Below are positions 12,901 to 25,353 of a stretch of DNA of 64,000 nucleotides, piece by piece. The stretch comes from Thinopyrum elongatum (Eukaryota; Streptophyta; Magnoliopsida; Poales; Poaceae). Location of the stretch: NCBI GenBank assembly GCA_011799875.1, contig CM022299.1:342118307-342182306 (forward strand), written 5' to 3'. Under the pieces are notes generated by a model. That model was not told the DNA's origin, searched no databases, and was given only the letters and a program-made list of their open reading frames with translations. Position numbers and translations under genes: made by a program. Within the stretch, counting starts at the first letter, position 1. The number at the start of each line of letters is the position of its first letter.

Positions 12901-14136
12901 GCGAGCGCGGGGGCGGCGACGACGTGAGCATCAGCGGCGCAGAGACGGGTTACGGACGGCACGGGGGGGGGGCCGCGGTGGGGGCGGGTGTGGAGGTGCG
13001 GGGAGCCAAGGAGGGGGGAGGAAGAGGCACCGAGGCTCTCACGTGATCCGTAGGGACGGGGCAAGGGGGGAGGGAGTGGCATCGCAGTTGTGAGGGGGGA
13101 CGACAGGGCAGACAGGAGAACGAGGTGAGGGGGAGTTGCAGGCTGGCGAGGGAGGATCCAGCGGCGGCAGGCACGACGGTCGTCGCGGTGGTCGGTGCGA
13201 CGGGATCGGGGGGGTTTGCGTTGCCGATCCGGATCGCCAGTAGGAGGGGGGGGGACGACGGAGCGACAGGCGGCTGTCGGGGAAAGAGAGAGAGGACGGG
13301 GCGAACGCGCGGTGTTGAGGCGGGCACGTAGGAGATGGCAGAGCAGGAGAGGGAGAGGGGACGGAGTAGGAGAGCAGGCGTCGGCGACGGGGCAGTTACC
13401 GCGATACACGAACAGATCTGGATAGGGAGGGTGGGGGCTGACGAGGGGGAGGCGGCGACGGGGCGGCGTCGGCGACGGCGTAGGCGACGGGGCGGACGGG
13501 ATCGGGAGATCCCGATCCAGACGAGGGGGGAGGAGTGGAGCGAGGGGAATGGGGGTGGGGATTAGGGTTTGGCCGGCTGGGGCCATATAGGCCAGGGGGG
13601 GACACAAGTGGGCCGGCCGGCTGGGCTTCGGCCCAGTTGGGCCGGAGGGGGGGTCCCTTTTCTTCTTTTCTGTTTCATTTTTCTTTTATCTTTTTCTTTA
13701 TTCTCCTTTCTCAGTTTAGTAAATAGTCAGGCCTCAAAATGGTTTTTGTAAAACATGAGACCTAGTTCATAAATACCAGTGCATTATTCCCTAACACCTA
13801 AAATTAGTTTGGACAAAACATAATTCCATATTTATTTCAGATTCAATAAATGGTTATTAAATATTATCTTTATCCACTGTTTGAGGTTGTTCGAGTCACT
13901 TATCCAATTCCAATGATGTTGGTTTCAATTTTAGAATAGCCTCTGGAATATTTGTTATTTATCTGACATTTTAGCTCCTATGTTGGACAACTTTTATATT
14001 CCACTTTCATTTAAATTTTGAATTTGACTTAGGAGTTGAAATGCAATGTGATGCTAATGATGATTAAGCACTGTTGATCATGCTAACATGTCATTATCAA
14101 AAGTGATTACTGTTGCTAATCACCGGGGGTGTTACA
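9945..14136 (-). repeat. Tekay-A 3' LTR (left copy, 4192 bp)
   Basis: It begins (minus strand) with TGTAACACCCCCGGTG at 14136 and ends with GGGGGCGCCACA at 9945. The segment 12450-13650 is very GC-rich and yields many meaningless long ORFs on both strands. Compared with the right LTR, the outer tracts (9945-10435 and about 13640-14136) are near identical, while the core differs by many small indels. Confidence 0.95.
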
Positions 14137-14150
14137 ACTCTCCTCATCTA
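14137..14150 (-). other. Polypurine tract of Tekay-A
   Basis: Directly upstream of the 3' LTR start on the minus strand lies the purine-rich run GATGAGGAGAG. It is the likely primer for plus-strand cDNA synthesis. It sits 23-36 nt past the gag-pol stop. Confidence 0.7.
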
Positions 14151-14172
14151 TTAAGAATTCTCGTCCCGAGAA

Positions 14173-17100
14173 TTAAGAGGAAGACTGAAAGAAAGAGGGG
14201 TATTCTTCGCGAAGACGATCCTCGCGTTCCCAAGTGGCTTCATCTTCAGAATGATTTGACCACTGAACCTTGAGGAACTTGATTGACTTTTGACGTGTTC
14301 GACGCTCAGCTTGATCAAGAATACGGATGGGATATTCTGGATATGACAGATCTTCCCGTAATTCAAGCACTTCATGATCCACAGCTCGAATAGGATCCTT
14401 GAAGCAGCGGCGGAGTTGGGATACATGAAAGACGTCATGTACTTGAGAAAGGTTTGGCGGCAATTGCAACTGATATGCCACTTCTCTTCGACGGGCAAGA
14501 ATACGGAACGGGCCAATGTAGCGAGGGGCTAACTTGCCTTTGATTCCGAACCGATGAGTGCCTTTCAACGGAGTGACGCGGAGGTAAGCTTGCTCGCCAG
14601 GTTGATAGACTATTTCCTGGTGCTTTCGGTCATAGTTGCTCTTCTGACGAGACTGAGCAGACTTCAAATGTTCACGAACAATACGGACTTGTTCTTCAGC
14701 TTGCCGAATAATGTCCGGTCCGACGAGTGAGCGTTCCCCAGTTTCTGACCAATTCAGAGGGGTTCGACACTTACGACCGTATAGAACTTCAAACGGTGCC
14801 ATCTTCAGACTAGCTTGATAGCTATTGTTGTAAGAGAATTCGGCATACGGGAGAGATTCCTCCCATTTCTTACCGAAGGAGATGACGCAAGCTCGAAGCA
14901 TATCTTCGAGCACTTGATTAACTCGTTCAACTTGACCCTGTGACTGAGGGTGAAAAGCGGTACTGAACGACAGATGTGTTCCCATAGCTTCTTGGAAACT
15001 ATTCCAGAATCTGGAGGTGAAGAGGCTGCCACGATCAGAACTGATCTCCAACGGAACACCGTGGAGTGACACAATTCGGGAAACATACAAGTCTGCTAAC
15101 TGGCTAGCAGTGATTGTCTCCTTAACAGGCAGAAAGTGGGCAACCTTAGAGAATCGGTCAATGACAACAAAAATAGCATCATGACCCTTCTGGGATTTGT
15201 GAAAACCAGTAATGAAATCCATTTGGACCTTGTCCCATTTCCATTCAGGAATTTCCAGGGGTTGCAGAGTTCCTGCGGGCCTTTGATGTTGGGCTTTAAC
15301 GCGGCGGCAAACGTCACACTCAGAAACATAACGAGCAATGTCTCGCTTCATATTAGGCCACCAGAATCTTTGACAAATGTCACGGTACATCTTTGTGCTA
15401 CCAGGGTGAATGGACAAGGGAGTGTCATGAGCTTCCTTCATAACGTTTTCCCTCTCATTCTTGAACTTGGGTACGAAGAGACGGTGTTGGAAAAATAGGA
15501 TCCCATCTGCATCAAGATGGAATTCCGACGGCTTTCCTTTCTCGAGGTATCGCTTGATCTTTTCAACTTCAGTGTCATACCTTTGCATAACCTTAATGCC
15601 GTGTTCCAAATCTGGTTCGACAACCAGGGTATTGAGATAACCCTGTGGAACAATATGGAGGTTCAATTTGCAAAGCTCTTCATGGAGAAGAGGTTGTGTT
15701 TCTTGAACCATAAGATTGTCGCTATAGGACTTGCGACTCAAGGCATCGGCCATTACATTAGCCTTGCCGGGGGTGTATGAGATATTCATATCATAATCGG
15801 CAATTGTTTTGAGCCATCTTTGTTGACGAAGGTTCAGATCTGGTTGAGTATATAAATACTTCAAGCTTTGGTGATCCGTGTATATCTCGCAACGGTTACC
15901 GAGAAGGTAATGTCGCCATAGCTTCAAGGCATAGATAACCGCAGAAAGTTCAAGATCATGCACGGGATAATTTTCTTCATGAGGACGCAATTGCCGGGAG
16001 GCATAAGCAATCACTTTGCGCTCTTGCATTAGGACACAGCCTAATCCTTGACGAGATGCATCACAGTATATCACGAAATCCTTTTGGGAATCCGGGGGTG
16101 CTAGTACTGGGGCAGATGTCAATTTATCTTTTAGTGTCTGAAAGCTTTCTTGACATTTTTCTGTCCACTCAAATTTAACACCTTTGTGAAGCAGATATGT
16201 CAATGGTTTTGCAATCTTGGAAAAGTTCTCAACGAATCGACGGCAATAACTAGCGAGTCCGAGAAAACTTCTGACTTGCTTAACATTCTTTGGGGGAGTC
16301 CAGTCAAGAATAGCCTGAACTCGTTCGGGGTTAACAGCAATTCCATCCTTGGGAATCACATGCCCAAGGTAAGTTACTTCAGGAAGCCAAAATTCGCATT
16401 TGGAATACTTGGCATACAACTGGTGTTCTCGGAGCCTTTCTAGAACAAGGCAGAGATGTTCAGCATGTTCCTCTTTATTCTTAGAATAGACCAGAATATC
16501 ATCTAGATATACCACGACGAATTTGTCGAGGTAATCCATGAATATATAATTCATCAGGCGGGAGAATGTAGCTGGAGCATTCGTTAGGCCAAATGACATG
16601 ACGGTGTATTCATAGGAGCCATAACGAGTGACGAATGCAGTCTTGGGAATGTCCTCTTCACGGACACGGATCTGGTGATAACCCAACCTCAAGTCGAGTT
16701 TAGAGAACACCGATGATCCAGCGAGTTGATCATAAAGATCATTGATTCGGGGCAGTGGGTATTTATTCTGGATTGTGGCTTGGTTAATGGGCCGGTAATC
16801 CTGAACCAATCGGTTAGTTCCATCCTTCTTCTTAACGAAGAGTGAAGGTGCTCCCCAAGCAGAGGAACTGGGGCGGATGAAACCACTCTTAAGTGACTTG
16901 TCGATTTCTTCCTTAAGCTCAAGAAGGTGATGCGGAGGCATCTTATAAGGTCGCTTGGCAATAGGAACGGTGCCAGGCTTCAAGTCGATGACGAACTCGA
17001 CAGCTCTAGCCGGGGGTATTCCTGGAAGTTCTTCTGGAAAGACGTCTGGAAAATCTCGAACGACAGGAACGTTCTCGATCCCTTCCAGAGGTGAGGCGTT

Positions 17101-18594
17101 CAAAGCATTCATAACATATACCTCAGCTTCAGCGTCTCGAGTAATTCGGGCAGTGTAGTTCACTATCTCATCGGAGGGGTGAAGAAGTTGGATAATTTTT
17201 GTGGCACAATTGATCGAAGCAATGTGAGCTTTCAACCAATCCATTTCGAGTATGAGGTCTATGGTGGAAGACTTCAGGATAATAGGGGAAGCTAGGAATT
17301 CAAATTCCTCGATTTCAACAGGGACATTATGTGCCATCATAGTGGTTTGACATTGGCCTCCAGGGGTATGGACAACTATTGGCAGGTTCATCTTTTCGAA
17401 TGCAATGTCATGAGATAATGCAAATGCTTCAGACATGAATGAATGCGATGCTCCTGAATCAAATAATACAGAAGCAGGTACTGAGTTAACAAGAAGGGTA
17501 CCCATCACAGTAGCAGGTTGATCCTGGACTTCTTCAATGTCAATGTTGTAAGCTTGACCACGACCACGTGAAGCAGACCCAGTATTATAGTTGCGGGTCT
17601 GATTGTTGCCACGGCCATATCCACGGCCAGCACGAGGAAAATCTAACTGATTCTGAGTCTGGCGGCAGTCTTTAGCCTGGTGGCCTGGTTTGCGGCACTT
17701 GAAACACAAACCATCTTCAGGACGAAGAGGGGCATGGTTCTGAATAGCTTGAGCCTTTGACGGCCTCGGTGGTGGAGGAGGCAGACGTAGTGCAGCATTG
17801 TTCTTTGGCACAGAGGCATTGGGACGGAACGCGTTGTTGGGAATCCAAACTCTACGCTTCGGTGCTGAGCCCGAAGATGAGCCAGCATCACGATAGCGCT
17901 TCTGCGAGTCCTTGTGTTCCATCTGAGCGGTCTCAACGAGAATAGCCTTGTTCACTAGAGTTGAGAAATCATTGATGTCTTGAGCAGCTAGTGCAAGCTT
18001 GAGGTCAGGGTGTAGTCCATTACGGAACTTCTCCTGTCTGCGAGCATCTGTGGCGATGTCTTCTTCAGCATAGCGGGAGAGATCAAGAAATTCCCGCTGA
18101 TAAGCTTCGACGGTTTTATTGCCCTGGGTGAGGTTGCGGAACTGGGTCTTCATGCGTTCCATAATTGCTTGAGGGATGTAACGTGTACGGAAAGCAGCCT
18201 GGAACTCATACCAAGTGATGACTGTTCCAACAGGCAGAGTACGCTTGTGTGTGTCCCACCATTGAGCAGCGGGGCCCTTTAAGAAAAAGGCCGCGAAGGT
18301 GACAAAGTTGGCGGGGGCGACATTAGCAGACTCCATCTCGTGAGTGATGTCGCGGAGCCAGTCATCGGCATCCAGGGGCTTGTCAGAGTTGCGAAACTGC
18401 GTTGGGTTGAGTCGCGTAAACTCTGTCAAAGTTACTGAAGCTGGGTTCTGGTTCTGGTTGTTCTGATGCGGAAACTGAGCCATGATTCCAACCATGAACT
18501 GGCGGTTAAGCTCGAACTGTTGCATCATAGCTGCCATATAGTCTGGCGGTGGTGGACGTTCAGGGGTACGACCACGACCACCTGGTCTAACCAT
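14173..18594 (-). CDS. Tekay-A Gag-Pol polyprotein with chromodomain (1473 aa)
   Basis: One uninterrupted reading frame encodes all retrotransposon functions. Approximate domains are: retrotransposon Gag fold at residues 90-190, zinc knuckle [14 protein letters not shown] at 296-309, protease FDSGASHSF at about 380, reverse transcriptase with YLDD at about 696, RNase H with CDAS and [10 protein letters not shown], and integrase with an HHCC finger, DDE aspartates near 1123 and 1184 and glutamate near 1221. A chromodomain (about 1420-1470) holds the IKFLKVQW and EATWE motifs. Chromodomains bind modified histones and steer integration into heterochromatin. The Met at 18594 ([12 protein letters not shown]) was chosen as start because the 159 codons upstream look non-Gag. 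No stop or missing catalytic residue was seen, so the copy looks coding-competent. Confidence 0.93.
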   Translation of the reverse strand: MVRPGGRGRTPERPPPPDYMAAMMQQFELNRQFMVGIMAQFPHQNNQNQNPASVTLTEFTRLNPTQFRNSDKPLDADDWLRDITHEMESANVAPANFVTFAAFFLKGPAAQWWDTHKRTLPVGTVITWYEFQAAFRTRYIPQAIMERMKTQFRNLTQGNKTVEAYQREFLDLSRYAEEDIATDARRQEKFRNGLHPDLKLALAAQDINDFSTLVNKAILVETAQMEHKDSQKRYRDAGSSSGSAPKRRVWIPNNAFRPNASVPKNNAALRLPPPPPRPSKAQAIQNHAPLRPEDGLCFKCRKPGHQAKDCRQTQNQLDFPRAGRGYGRGNNQTRNYNTGSASRGRGQAYNIDIEEVQDQPATVMGTLLVNSVPASVLFDSGASHSFMSEAFALSHDIAFEKMNLPIVVHTPGGQCQTTMMAHNVPVEIEEFEFLASPIILKSSTIDLILEMDWLKAHIASINCATKIIQLLHPSDEIVNYTARITRDAEAEVYVMNALNASPLEGIENVPVVRDFPDVFPEELPGIPPARAVEFVIDLKPGTVPIAKRPYKMPPHHLLELKEEIDKSLKSGFIRPSSSAWGAPSLFVKKKDGTNRLVQDYRPINQATIQNKYPLPRINDLYDQLAGSSVFSKLDLRLGYHQIRVREEDIPKTAFVTRYGSYEYTVMSFGLTNAPATFSRLMNYIFMDYLDKFVVVYLDDILVYSKNKEEHAEHLCLVLERLREHQLYAKYSKCEFWLPEVTYLGHVIPKDGIAVNPERVQAILDWTPPKNVKQVRSFLGLASYCRRFVENFSKIAKPLTYLLHKGVKFEWTEKCQESFQTLKDKLTSAPVLAPPDSQKDFVIYCDASRQGLGCVLMQERKVIAYASRQLRPHEENYPVHDLELSAVIYALKLWRHYLLGNRCEIYTDHQSLKYLYTQPDLNLRQQRWLKTIADYDMNISYTPGKANVMADALSRKSYSDNLMVQETQPLLHEELCKLNLHIVPQGYLNTLVVEPDLEHGIKVMQRYDTEVEKIKRYLEKGKPSEFHLDADGILFFQHRLFVPKFKNERENVMKEAHDTPLSIHPGSTKMYRDICQRFWWPNMKRDIARYVSECDVCRRVKAQHQRPAGTLQPLEIPEWKWDKVQMDFITGFHKSQKGHDAIFVVIDRFSKVAHFLPVKETITASQLADLYVSRIVSLHGVPLEISSDRGSLFTSRFWNSFQEAMGTHLSFSTAFHPQSQGQVERVNQVLEDMLRACVISFGKKWEESLPYAEFSYNNSYQASLKMAPFEVLYGRKCRTPLNWSETGERSLVGPDIIRQAEEQVRIVREHLKSAQSRQKSNYDRKHQEIVYQPGEQAYLRVTPLKGTHRFGIKGKLAPRYIGPFRILARRREVAYQLQLPPNLSQVHDVFHVSQLRRCFKDPIRAVDHEVLELREDLSYPEYPIRILDQAERRTRQKSIKFLKVQWSNHSEDEATWEREDRLREEYPSFFQSSS

Positions 18595-18844
18595 CCTGCT
18601 ACGTATCAACAGGGGGTAGTTTAGTAAAAGCAATTGCGAGTGTTTAGCGACAAGTATGATGTAACACGACAATACCTTAAGCAGTGTAATAGATACATAA
18701 CAGTAGTCGATTAAGACATACAAATCCATACACAAAGTCGGGTACATGCGGACAGCATAACGGCACAAATTATAAGCTAGACATACTAGGCGGCGCGCAG
18801 GCACGCGGTAAGGAAGTACACAACGAGACATAGCAAAGGCTACA

Positions 18845-19615
18845 TCAACGTCGGAGAAAACCACTGTAACGGGGTAACTGCGAGTGCGGACGACGAATAT
18901 TCGTCGCGGAAGGATCCTGTGCTCCATGTGCACTCTGATGCAGAACCCGGTCTCGAACTGTAAGAAGAGGTCCACGTGTAGGTGTGTGACCTCCAACAGC
19001 AGGCCAGTCAATACCAGCATACATCTGAGTCCTGCGCGGGTAAAGGATGTGCTCCGGATGTATCCCTGCACGAACAGCGGGCATCAACTGCGTCATAGCA
19101 TCGTAAAGACGTGCTCGAGTGGCAACCAACTCGACGGCAAGAGCCCGAACAGTGCGATCCAGAGCCTGAGTGCACTGAATCAGAACGCGGTGGTCATATC
19201 GGCGAGGCTCGTACGGGGCACAGATAGCTGTGTAGTATCCGGTAGCATCTCCAGCAGGGGCATACGAAATGTATCGGAACTCAGAGTCATCCAAGATACC
19301 ACTGAACTGTCCTCGAAGACGTGCGACAGCAGAGTAGGCGGCATCATGTACTGCCATCTCAATTGTCACGCCGATACCGTGGAAAAGGTGCAGCTCGGTG
19401 TCTGAGTCATTCTGCCGATCATAGATACGAACATCAGCATGGTACTGCTCCTGATTAAACTCGCGGTAATCCTCGTAAACCATGTACTCAGGGTACCAGC
19501 GGTAGCCAAGTCTGGTCATGAGAGCGATCAGGATAGCTGGAAAACCAGGGGCATCACGAGCCCAAGTGCGAAGCACAAGCTGTATCGTAGGACGCGGTGG
19601 AAACAAACGGCCCAT
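18845..19615 (-). CDS. ORF upstream of gag in Tekay-A (256 aa, function unknown)
   Basis: A separate ORF lies between the primer binding site and gag, 250 nt before the gag start and in another frame. The Met at 19615 ([16 protein letters not shown]) is the likely start; a longer frame begins at 19690 but its first 25 residues look like leader. The protein is about 256 aa, rich in Tyr, Arg and Ala, with no zinc finger, signal peptide or clear transmembrane segment. A run such as [24 protein letters not shown] looks helical. I recognise no family. Canonical Gypsy elements start with gag, so an intact extra ORF in a young copy suggests selection, but this is inference. It could instead be a non-translated leader that happens to be open. 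Confidence 0.6.
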   Translation of the reverse strand: MGRLFPPRPTIQLVLRTWARDAPGFPAILIALMTRLGYRWYPEYMVYEDYREFNQEQYHADVRIYDRQNDSDTELHLFHGIGVTIEMAVHDAAYSAVARLRGQFSGILDDSEFRYISYAPAGDATGYYTAICAPYEPRRYDHRVLIQCTQALDRTVRALAVELVATRARLYDAMTQLMPAVRAGIHPEHILYPRRTQMYAGIDWPAVGGHTPTRGPLLTVRDRVLHQSAHGAQDPSATNIRRPHSQLPRYSGFLRR

Positions 19616-19992
19616 CTGAAACAGAGGAAATTCAGATTTGTCAAATGACAACGAGAAGTTTAACACAACTCGGAGAGAAAGGTTAAACAAAACAATGGAA
19701 AGGAAAATGATTATCAGACTAATCAGATCAACGACAGGGAAATCGCACAGATATCCAGCTCTCCGGGTAGACGGGATTTACGAGATCCTAAGTGTCGGCG
19801 TTAGTAAAATTTTATTTAACCCGAATAGAAGAGATATTAGAGTCCCAGAGTATAGACGAGGAATAAAAGATCCTAATACCACCCAGTTGGCGACGTGGGC
19901 CCGTAAGCCACACAGCCAAGTTAGTAAATTAGTTTCTCGGTTTCTAGACTCAACTTCGGCCAAGGAATTTGGAGGGGGGCTTCCTACAGGCA

Positions 19993-20008
19993 GTCGGCTC
20001 TGATACCA
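19993..20008 (-). other. Primer binding site of Tekay-A (initiator Met tRNA)
   Basis: The minus strand reads TGGTATCAGAGCCGAC three bases inside the 5' LTR boundary (20012). TGGTATCAGAGC is the standard plant initiator-Met tRNA primer site of many LTR retrotransposons. Confidence 0.93.
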
Positions 20009-20011
20009 ACT

Positions 20012-23000
20012 TGTGGCGCCCCCGGTTTAATCGTACACTAATCATACACGCAAACGTGTACGATCAAACCCAGGGACTCACGGGAAGATATCACAACACA
20101 ACTCTAAACACAAATAAACGGAGGTCCACAATATTACAGACCAGGGATCCGAAGATCCGAATACATAAGTCAGTCATACAAATAATATCTGGGTACAGAC
20201 ATAGTTAGACAAGTTCTGCCTTAAGAAGGCTAGCACAAACAGCGACACTAGATCGAAAGGCGTTGGCCTCCTGCCTGGGAGCCTCCGATCCTACTCCTGG
20301 TCAGCTGGCTCGATCCAGTAGTACGTGCCCTCTGGACCCGCCTGGTAGTAGGCTCCGGTGGTGGCGTCTGGCTCCTGGACTCCATGGTCTGGTGTATCAT
20401 CAAGGTGGGGTATATGGGGGAAAAGAGAAAATAAAGCAACCGTGAGTACTCATCCGAAGTACTCAGCAAGCAAGGATCTATACTACATATGCAACATTAT
20501 CAATGGAGAAAAATGTGTATATGTGGACTGGGGCTGCATAAATGCCAGAATATAGGAAAGGCCTATCCTATGAAGACTAGTCATCTGTCAAAACCATCTT
20601 CTCAAAGCATCATCTTGCAGCAGTTATATAGTAGATAGCCCTTTTATTTACAACAATGTTGACGTACGCTCAAAGGAATCCCTTCCTCGACTCCCATCTA
20701 GAAAGTAATCCCGAAGCTCCTTCAATACGTAACAAGTATCCGTTTAAGTAGTAGATCGGGATCCACAAACTGAGCTCTTTACCGTAGGACCGCCTATCGA
20801 TGAAGATTCATCATATATGTCATTTGTTTTTTTTTTCCCCAATATCAGTCATTGTAAAGGGATTATATGACGGGGAGGGGGCGGGCATAATGTCACTAGG
20901 AGGGTAGAGTGTCTACAGGGAAAAATCATTCAGAGGAGAACTGGAAATTGCTGAGTCCTGACCAGAGCGGCTTCGCGAGATGATGATATGGAAAGGACAC
21001 GGGGTTGCCACTTTTTACCCAACATCTCTATCAAACTACTCTGGTCGGGACCATACTTGATGGTGTAATTCCCCGTCCTCGGAAGATCAACACGAATCGC
21101 GCTCTACCTAGGCTCAGCATAGAGGTCAGCACGCCGGACTAACCTATGCACCCAGGGGTCTCGGGCCATCGCCCTGGGCACCCTGCCGTTGCAGTGGCTG
21201 GCCGGGGGGTGCATGCGCGACACTGACTCGCCATGAAGTATCCCGCCAATCCCGACGATCACCCGCACGGTGAATCGTGACTCTGATAAGCTTTTCGGCG
21301 AAACGTCATCGCAGAGGCCCCATAACCTATCCCCGCGTGGTGGCCAGTGCGTATAGGGCACGTCGACCCACTCAGATCACACACCAATCCAATAGGCTCC
21401 ATTAGTATCAGCAGGAACAATCAGATGTCTCTGATTCTCCGCCACAGTGTCACCCTCGAGTGCCCTTCCGCACACCCGAAATCATAGATCCCCAGCGGGT
21501 ACCCACCAGGTGACCGCCTGTGAAAAGGTCATAACCGTGTGGTCATAATCATCAGGGTGAACGTAAGAGGTATCACCCTCGAGTTCACACTGAGGGGTTG
21601 CACGACACAGTCGTATCGGACATGGAGAAGGAGGAATCACCCTCGATGACCACGACCGTACAGCTATGCTGGCAGAGTATTCATCAGAGTGCGTTACGAG
21701 GTACACCCTCGCACTCGATAGTTACTACGCAGAGTCGGACAACTAAGGGGTGTGAAGTGAGGCGCGTCTGTCTCTGATCGACGATCGTGATCGAGTCGTC
21801 GTATGACAACAGGGGGCGACAAGTAAGGTGTTGTGGGTCACAGATGGGTCATAATACCAACCTATACTAAACATTTTATCATAGGCATGTAAGATAGCAA
21901 TGAACAGGTTACAACAGCAGGCTAAGCATCAAATAGGAGCATACATTAACAGTACGAAATCTAATGCAAAGCAGGAGAATAGAATGGGCGATATCTGGAA
22001 TGCCAAGGGGGGGCTTGCCTGGTTGCCTCTGGCAAGAGAGGGAGGTCGTCAACGGGCTGCTCGTCAGTAGCGTAGTCGTACTCGACAGCAGCGACGTCGG
22101 TCTCGGGCGTCTATCGAGAGAGAAAGGGGGGAGAGAAACAATAATTCACGGCAATAATGCAAACAATATGTATGACATGCCTAAATATATCCGGGGTGTT
22201 CTACTGCCTTAACTAATGATTTATTTAATTTAGGAATTTATTTCGGAATTTATTTAATTAAGTTGGACACTATTCATTTATCGAAATAGGTCTAATTGTG
22301 TCAACCGTTATATGTTGCGGGCATCTGACAGATACCGAGGGCGTATCCGGGTTCGTATCGTCGTTCTGAGCAAGTTTCATGTACAAAGTATTTTCACAAT
22401 CGGAGTTAACGGTTTAAAAGATATTGATTTTCTAAAGTTTTTATTAATTTCTGAAATTTTAATTAATATTTAATTCAACATTTCCGAAACAGTGTGATTT
22501 GATGACGTCAGCAATGGACATCATCGACGCACAGCCACCTTGACAGGTGGGTCCCACTATCCTAGGCTGTTAGGTTATTAGGTAATTAATTTAATTACTG
22601 ATTAATTAACACTAATTAGTTAATTAGATTAACCTAATCAGGATTAATTAACTAATAATTATTTAATTAATTATTATTTATTTCTATTTTTTATTTTCTA
22701 TTCTTAAATCGTTTTTAGGGGGGTGGGCCCCATCTGTCAGCGGCACAGGGGGTGCCAGGCCACCGGCAGTGCCCATACGGCCACACGGGGCGGGCGTGGC
22801 GCAGCCCGAGCGGCGCGTCCAGGTGCGCCTGGCGCCGCGAGGCTCGGCTGGACATGGCGGCGGGAGCGCGGGGCCCACGCGAGCGATGCGTGGGCGAGGT
22901 GGTGGGGGCGCGCGCGCGTGCGGTGGCCGCGGCGAGCGAGGCAGAGGAGAGAACGGCGGTCAGCGGCGGCTGGAGTGGGGCGGAGCGGATCGCGCAGCGT

Positions 23001-24126
23001 GGTCGGGCGCGAGCCGTGGCGGCGACGCGTGACACGCGGCAGCGCGGTAGCTGCTGCACGGTGTGGGGTGGCGGTGAGGTGCGGGAGCATAGAGGGGAGG
23101 AGAGGCCCGAGGCCTCACCGTATCCGTAGGGCGGGCACGGGGGTCGGGGTGGTCGACGGGACGACGGCGACGGAGACGAGGTGCAGGCCGCAGGGAGTCG
23201 CGGGCTCCGGGCGCGCGAGGTCGTCCGGCGTCGGCGACGGGATCGGGGTTTGCCCCGATCCGGATCCAGTCGAGGGAGGGGGCGACCGAGCGCCAGGCGC
23301 TGGTCGGGGAAGAGAGAGGACGGGGCGACGTCGGTGTGGCGGCGGCGTCGGCGCTGGCCGATCGGCGCGGCGGGGCGGCGTCGGCGAGCGGCGTCGGCGA
23401 CGGGGCCGTTCCCGCGATCCCGATCCCATCTGGATCGGGAGTGGGGGCTGACGGGGGGAGGCGGCGACGTGGCGGCGTCGGCGACGTCGTAGGCGACGTC
23501 GGACGGGATCGGAGATCCCGATCCAACGAGGGGGGGAGAGGAGCGAGGGGAATGGGGGGTGGGGATTAGGGTTTGGCCGGCTGGGGCCAATAGGCCAGGG
23601 GGGGGACACAAGTGGGCCGAAGCTGGGCCGGAGGGGGGGGTCTGGCCTTTTCTTCTTTTCTGTTTCATTTTTCTTTTATCTTTTTCTTTATTCTCCTTTC
23701 TCAGTTTAGTAAATAGTCAGGCCTCAAAATGGTTTTTGTAAAACATGAGACCTAGTTCATAAATACCAGTGCATTATTCCCTAACACCTAAAATTAGTTT
23801 GGACAAAACATAATTCCATATTTATTTCAGATTCAATAAATGGTTATTAAATATTATCTTTATCCACTGTTTGAGGTTGTTCGAGTCACTTATCCAATTC
23901 CAATGATGTTGGTTTCAATTTTAGAATAGCCTCTGGAATATTTGTTATTTATCTGACATTTTAGCTCCTATGTTGGACAACTTTTATATTCCACTTTCAT
24001 TTAAATTTTGAATTTGACTTAGGAGTTGAAATGCAATGTGATGCTAATGATGATTAAGCACTGTTGATCATGCTAACATGTCATTATCAAAAGTGATTAC
24101 TGTTGCTAATCACCGGGGGTGTTACA
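20012..24126 (-). repeat. Tekay-A 5' LTR (right copy, 4115 bp)
   Basis: It starts on the minus strand at 24126 with TGTAACACCCCC and ends at 20012 with GCGCCACA. Segment 20815-21030 has no clear counterpart in the left LTR, and the GC-rich core 22740-23300 aligns poorly with it. The long ORFs through 22715-23668 on both strands are by-products of GC-rich sequence. Confidence 0.94.
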
Positions 24127-24131
24127 CCCTT
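24127..24131. repeat. Target site duplication, right copy (CCCTT) of Tekay-A
   Basis: An exact repeat of 9940-9944. Removing the insertion and one copy restores the frame of the first codons of the Tat-A antisense gene, which confirms the insertion point. Confidence 0.95.
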
Positions 24132-24149
24132 GCCAGCCTTGGGCGGCAT
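24127..24149 (-). pseudogene. Tat-A antisense gene, first codons
   Basis: The minus strand has ATG at 24149 followed by MPPKAGK-coding codons, then is cut by Tekay-A. The reading continues at 9944 in the same frame with a Lys/Gly/Glu-rich stretch. This separated start shows that Tekay-A landed just inside the 5' end of the antisense gene. Confidence 0.75.
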
Positions 24150-24532
24150 GGTGGCTGCGAGAGTGGAAGCCGAGGATAGAACGGGTGCGGGAGCGAAGAG
24201 CGGATAAGGAGAAGTCTGGCTTTGAGCTCGAGAAGGAGAAGATAATGGCGGAGTCCAGATTGAGAAGAAGAGGGGGGTAAATAGGCAGCACCTCTGCGGT
24301 TTCCTTTTTTTTATGGGGAAGGAGCGAGGCCGCCTCTTCTACTCCCCAATGTAAATACGCCTCTGCAGGCGCGCTGCAGCCTTTCAGCGCACGCTTCCCA
24401 CGTCACGCATTCAGCACGCATAGTGGGGGGGCACAGTAAGCGGGATATTTACGAGCAGTTAATCCCCTGCCATGCGTGCCCGTGCACTGTTTGGGCCTAG
24501 CCCAACAATGCCTCGCACTTGTGTGTGGCCTA

Positions 24533-24546
24533 GGCCCGGGGGCTCC
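24533..24546 (+). other. Polypurine tract of Tat-A
   Basis: GCCCGGGGGCTCC immediately precedes the LTR start TGTCGG at 24547. The GGGGGCT core recurs as the polypurine tract of the other Tat-type elements in this window (near 31017 and 41511). Confidence 0.7.
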
Positions 24547-25353
24547 TGTCGGTGTACTAAGTATTGGGCCATTAGTACCCCGTACTTGTGCACGGGCAGT
24601 TGTAGCCATACTCGTGGCCAGGCTTGTCGGGGAACAGTTGGAGGTTAATTCATGTTATCAAAGAAACACCCAAGCCAAGGATCAGAGGATCAGCAGATAA
24701 GAAGAGCTGAAGACCGAAAGCCAGCCTCCCCGGCAAGATCTTGCCGGAGTGGCCTGCGAAGCTCGGCAAGATTCAGCGCCCGACAAGATTCTGCCACTGT
24801 GCCACCGCTTCAGCACAGCAACCAGCCTGGCATTCTGGGTCCTTCTTTGGATGTGTGGCAAGGCGCCAGTGGAGGAGAGCTTAAGTGGTGCTGATGGGAT
24901 GGCCCCTTTTTCCATCCCCAAGAAAACGAGGACACCTAAAGGGACTCCTCACGGTGCATTAAATGCATTCGTCCTAAACCGTCAGTGGTTAGGTATGATG
25001 ACCCTGTAGCTACTTTACACCTCAATGTATGTACATTTTGCCACTGTGGTGACCCCTTTGAACGTATAAAAGGAGGCCCAAGGCAACTAGTACAGGGGGA
25101 GGAGGATCTTCTGGCCCATCCTGCATGCGTAGCTGCTCTTTGAACGTACTGTTCATTGCAAGCGCTCCTGGAGCCTGGGTTCAAGAACACTCTTAATAAA
25201 ACGAGGCAGGAGTAGGGTTTTACGCTGATTAGCGGCCCGAACCTGGGTAAAATCACCCCGCGTCGATCGTTGGTTCTGCTCTTTGCGCATACCTCTCTCC
25301 CTGCCGAATTGTAGAAGGGATCCACGCGGTCCCATAGGTGTCGCACGCCGACA
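24547..25353 (+). repeat. Tat-A 3' LTR (about 807 bp)
   Basis: It starts TGTCGGTGTACTAAG and ends about CGCCGACA at 25353. A TATA box (TATAAAA) lies at 25065-25071 and the conserved GGCCCGAACCTGGGTAAA block of Tat-type LTRs near 25230. The matching 5' LTR would lie left of the window. Confidence 0.8.
25065..25071 (+). promoter_or_regulatory. TATA box of Tat-A LTR
   Basis: CGTATAAAAGGAGG is a canonical plant TATA box placed about 290 bp before the LTR end, where the U3/R boundary is expected. In this 3' LTR it could drive read-through transcription into the Athila remnant. Confidence 0.7.

Larger units (their letters stand above)
9945..24126 (-). mobile_element. Tekay-A: full-length chromovirus-type Gypsy element
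   Basis: A complete LTR retrotransposon of about 14.2 kb transcribed on the minus strand. It has two LTRs of 4192 and 4115 bp with TGTAACACC and GCGCCACA ends, a primer binding site matching initiator-Met tRNA use, a purine-rich tract, an upstream ORF and an uninterrupted gag-pol with a C-terminal chromodomain. The long LTRs and the chromodomain point to the Tekay/Del branch of chromoviruses. It is inserted in the Tat-A antisense gene with a perfect CCCTT duplication. The outer roughly 490 bp at each LTR end is almost identical between the two copies, which suggests a recent insertion. Confidence 0.95.
24132..25353 (+). mobile_element. Tat-A right segment: antisense promoter region and 3' LTR
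   Basis: This continues Tat-A after the Tekay-A insertion. Positions 24150-24546 lie upstream of the antisense gene and hold a T/A-rich box near 24276-24290 at the place where the related Tat-B has a clear TATAAAA. The plus-strand polypurine tract and the 3' LTR follow. The right end abuts the Athila pol directly. Confidence 0.85.

Noticed and set aside
22715..23668. Long ORFs on both strands (up to 317 codons) in the right LTR, and similar ones at 12843-13607
   Set aside because: They lie in the very GC-rich core of the Tekay-A LTRs, overlap on both strands, consist of Arg/Pro/Ala/Gly runs and are not shared in frame between the two LTRs.
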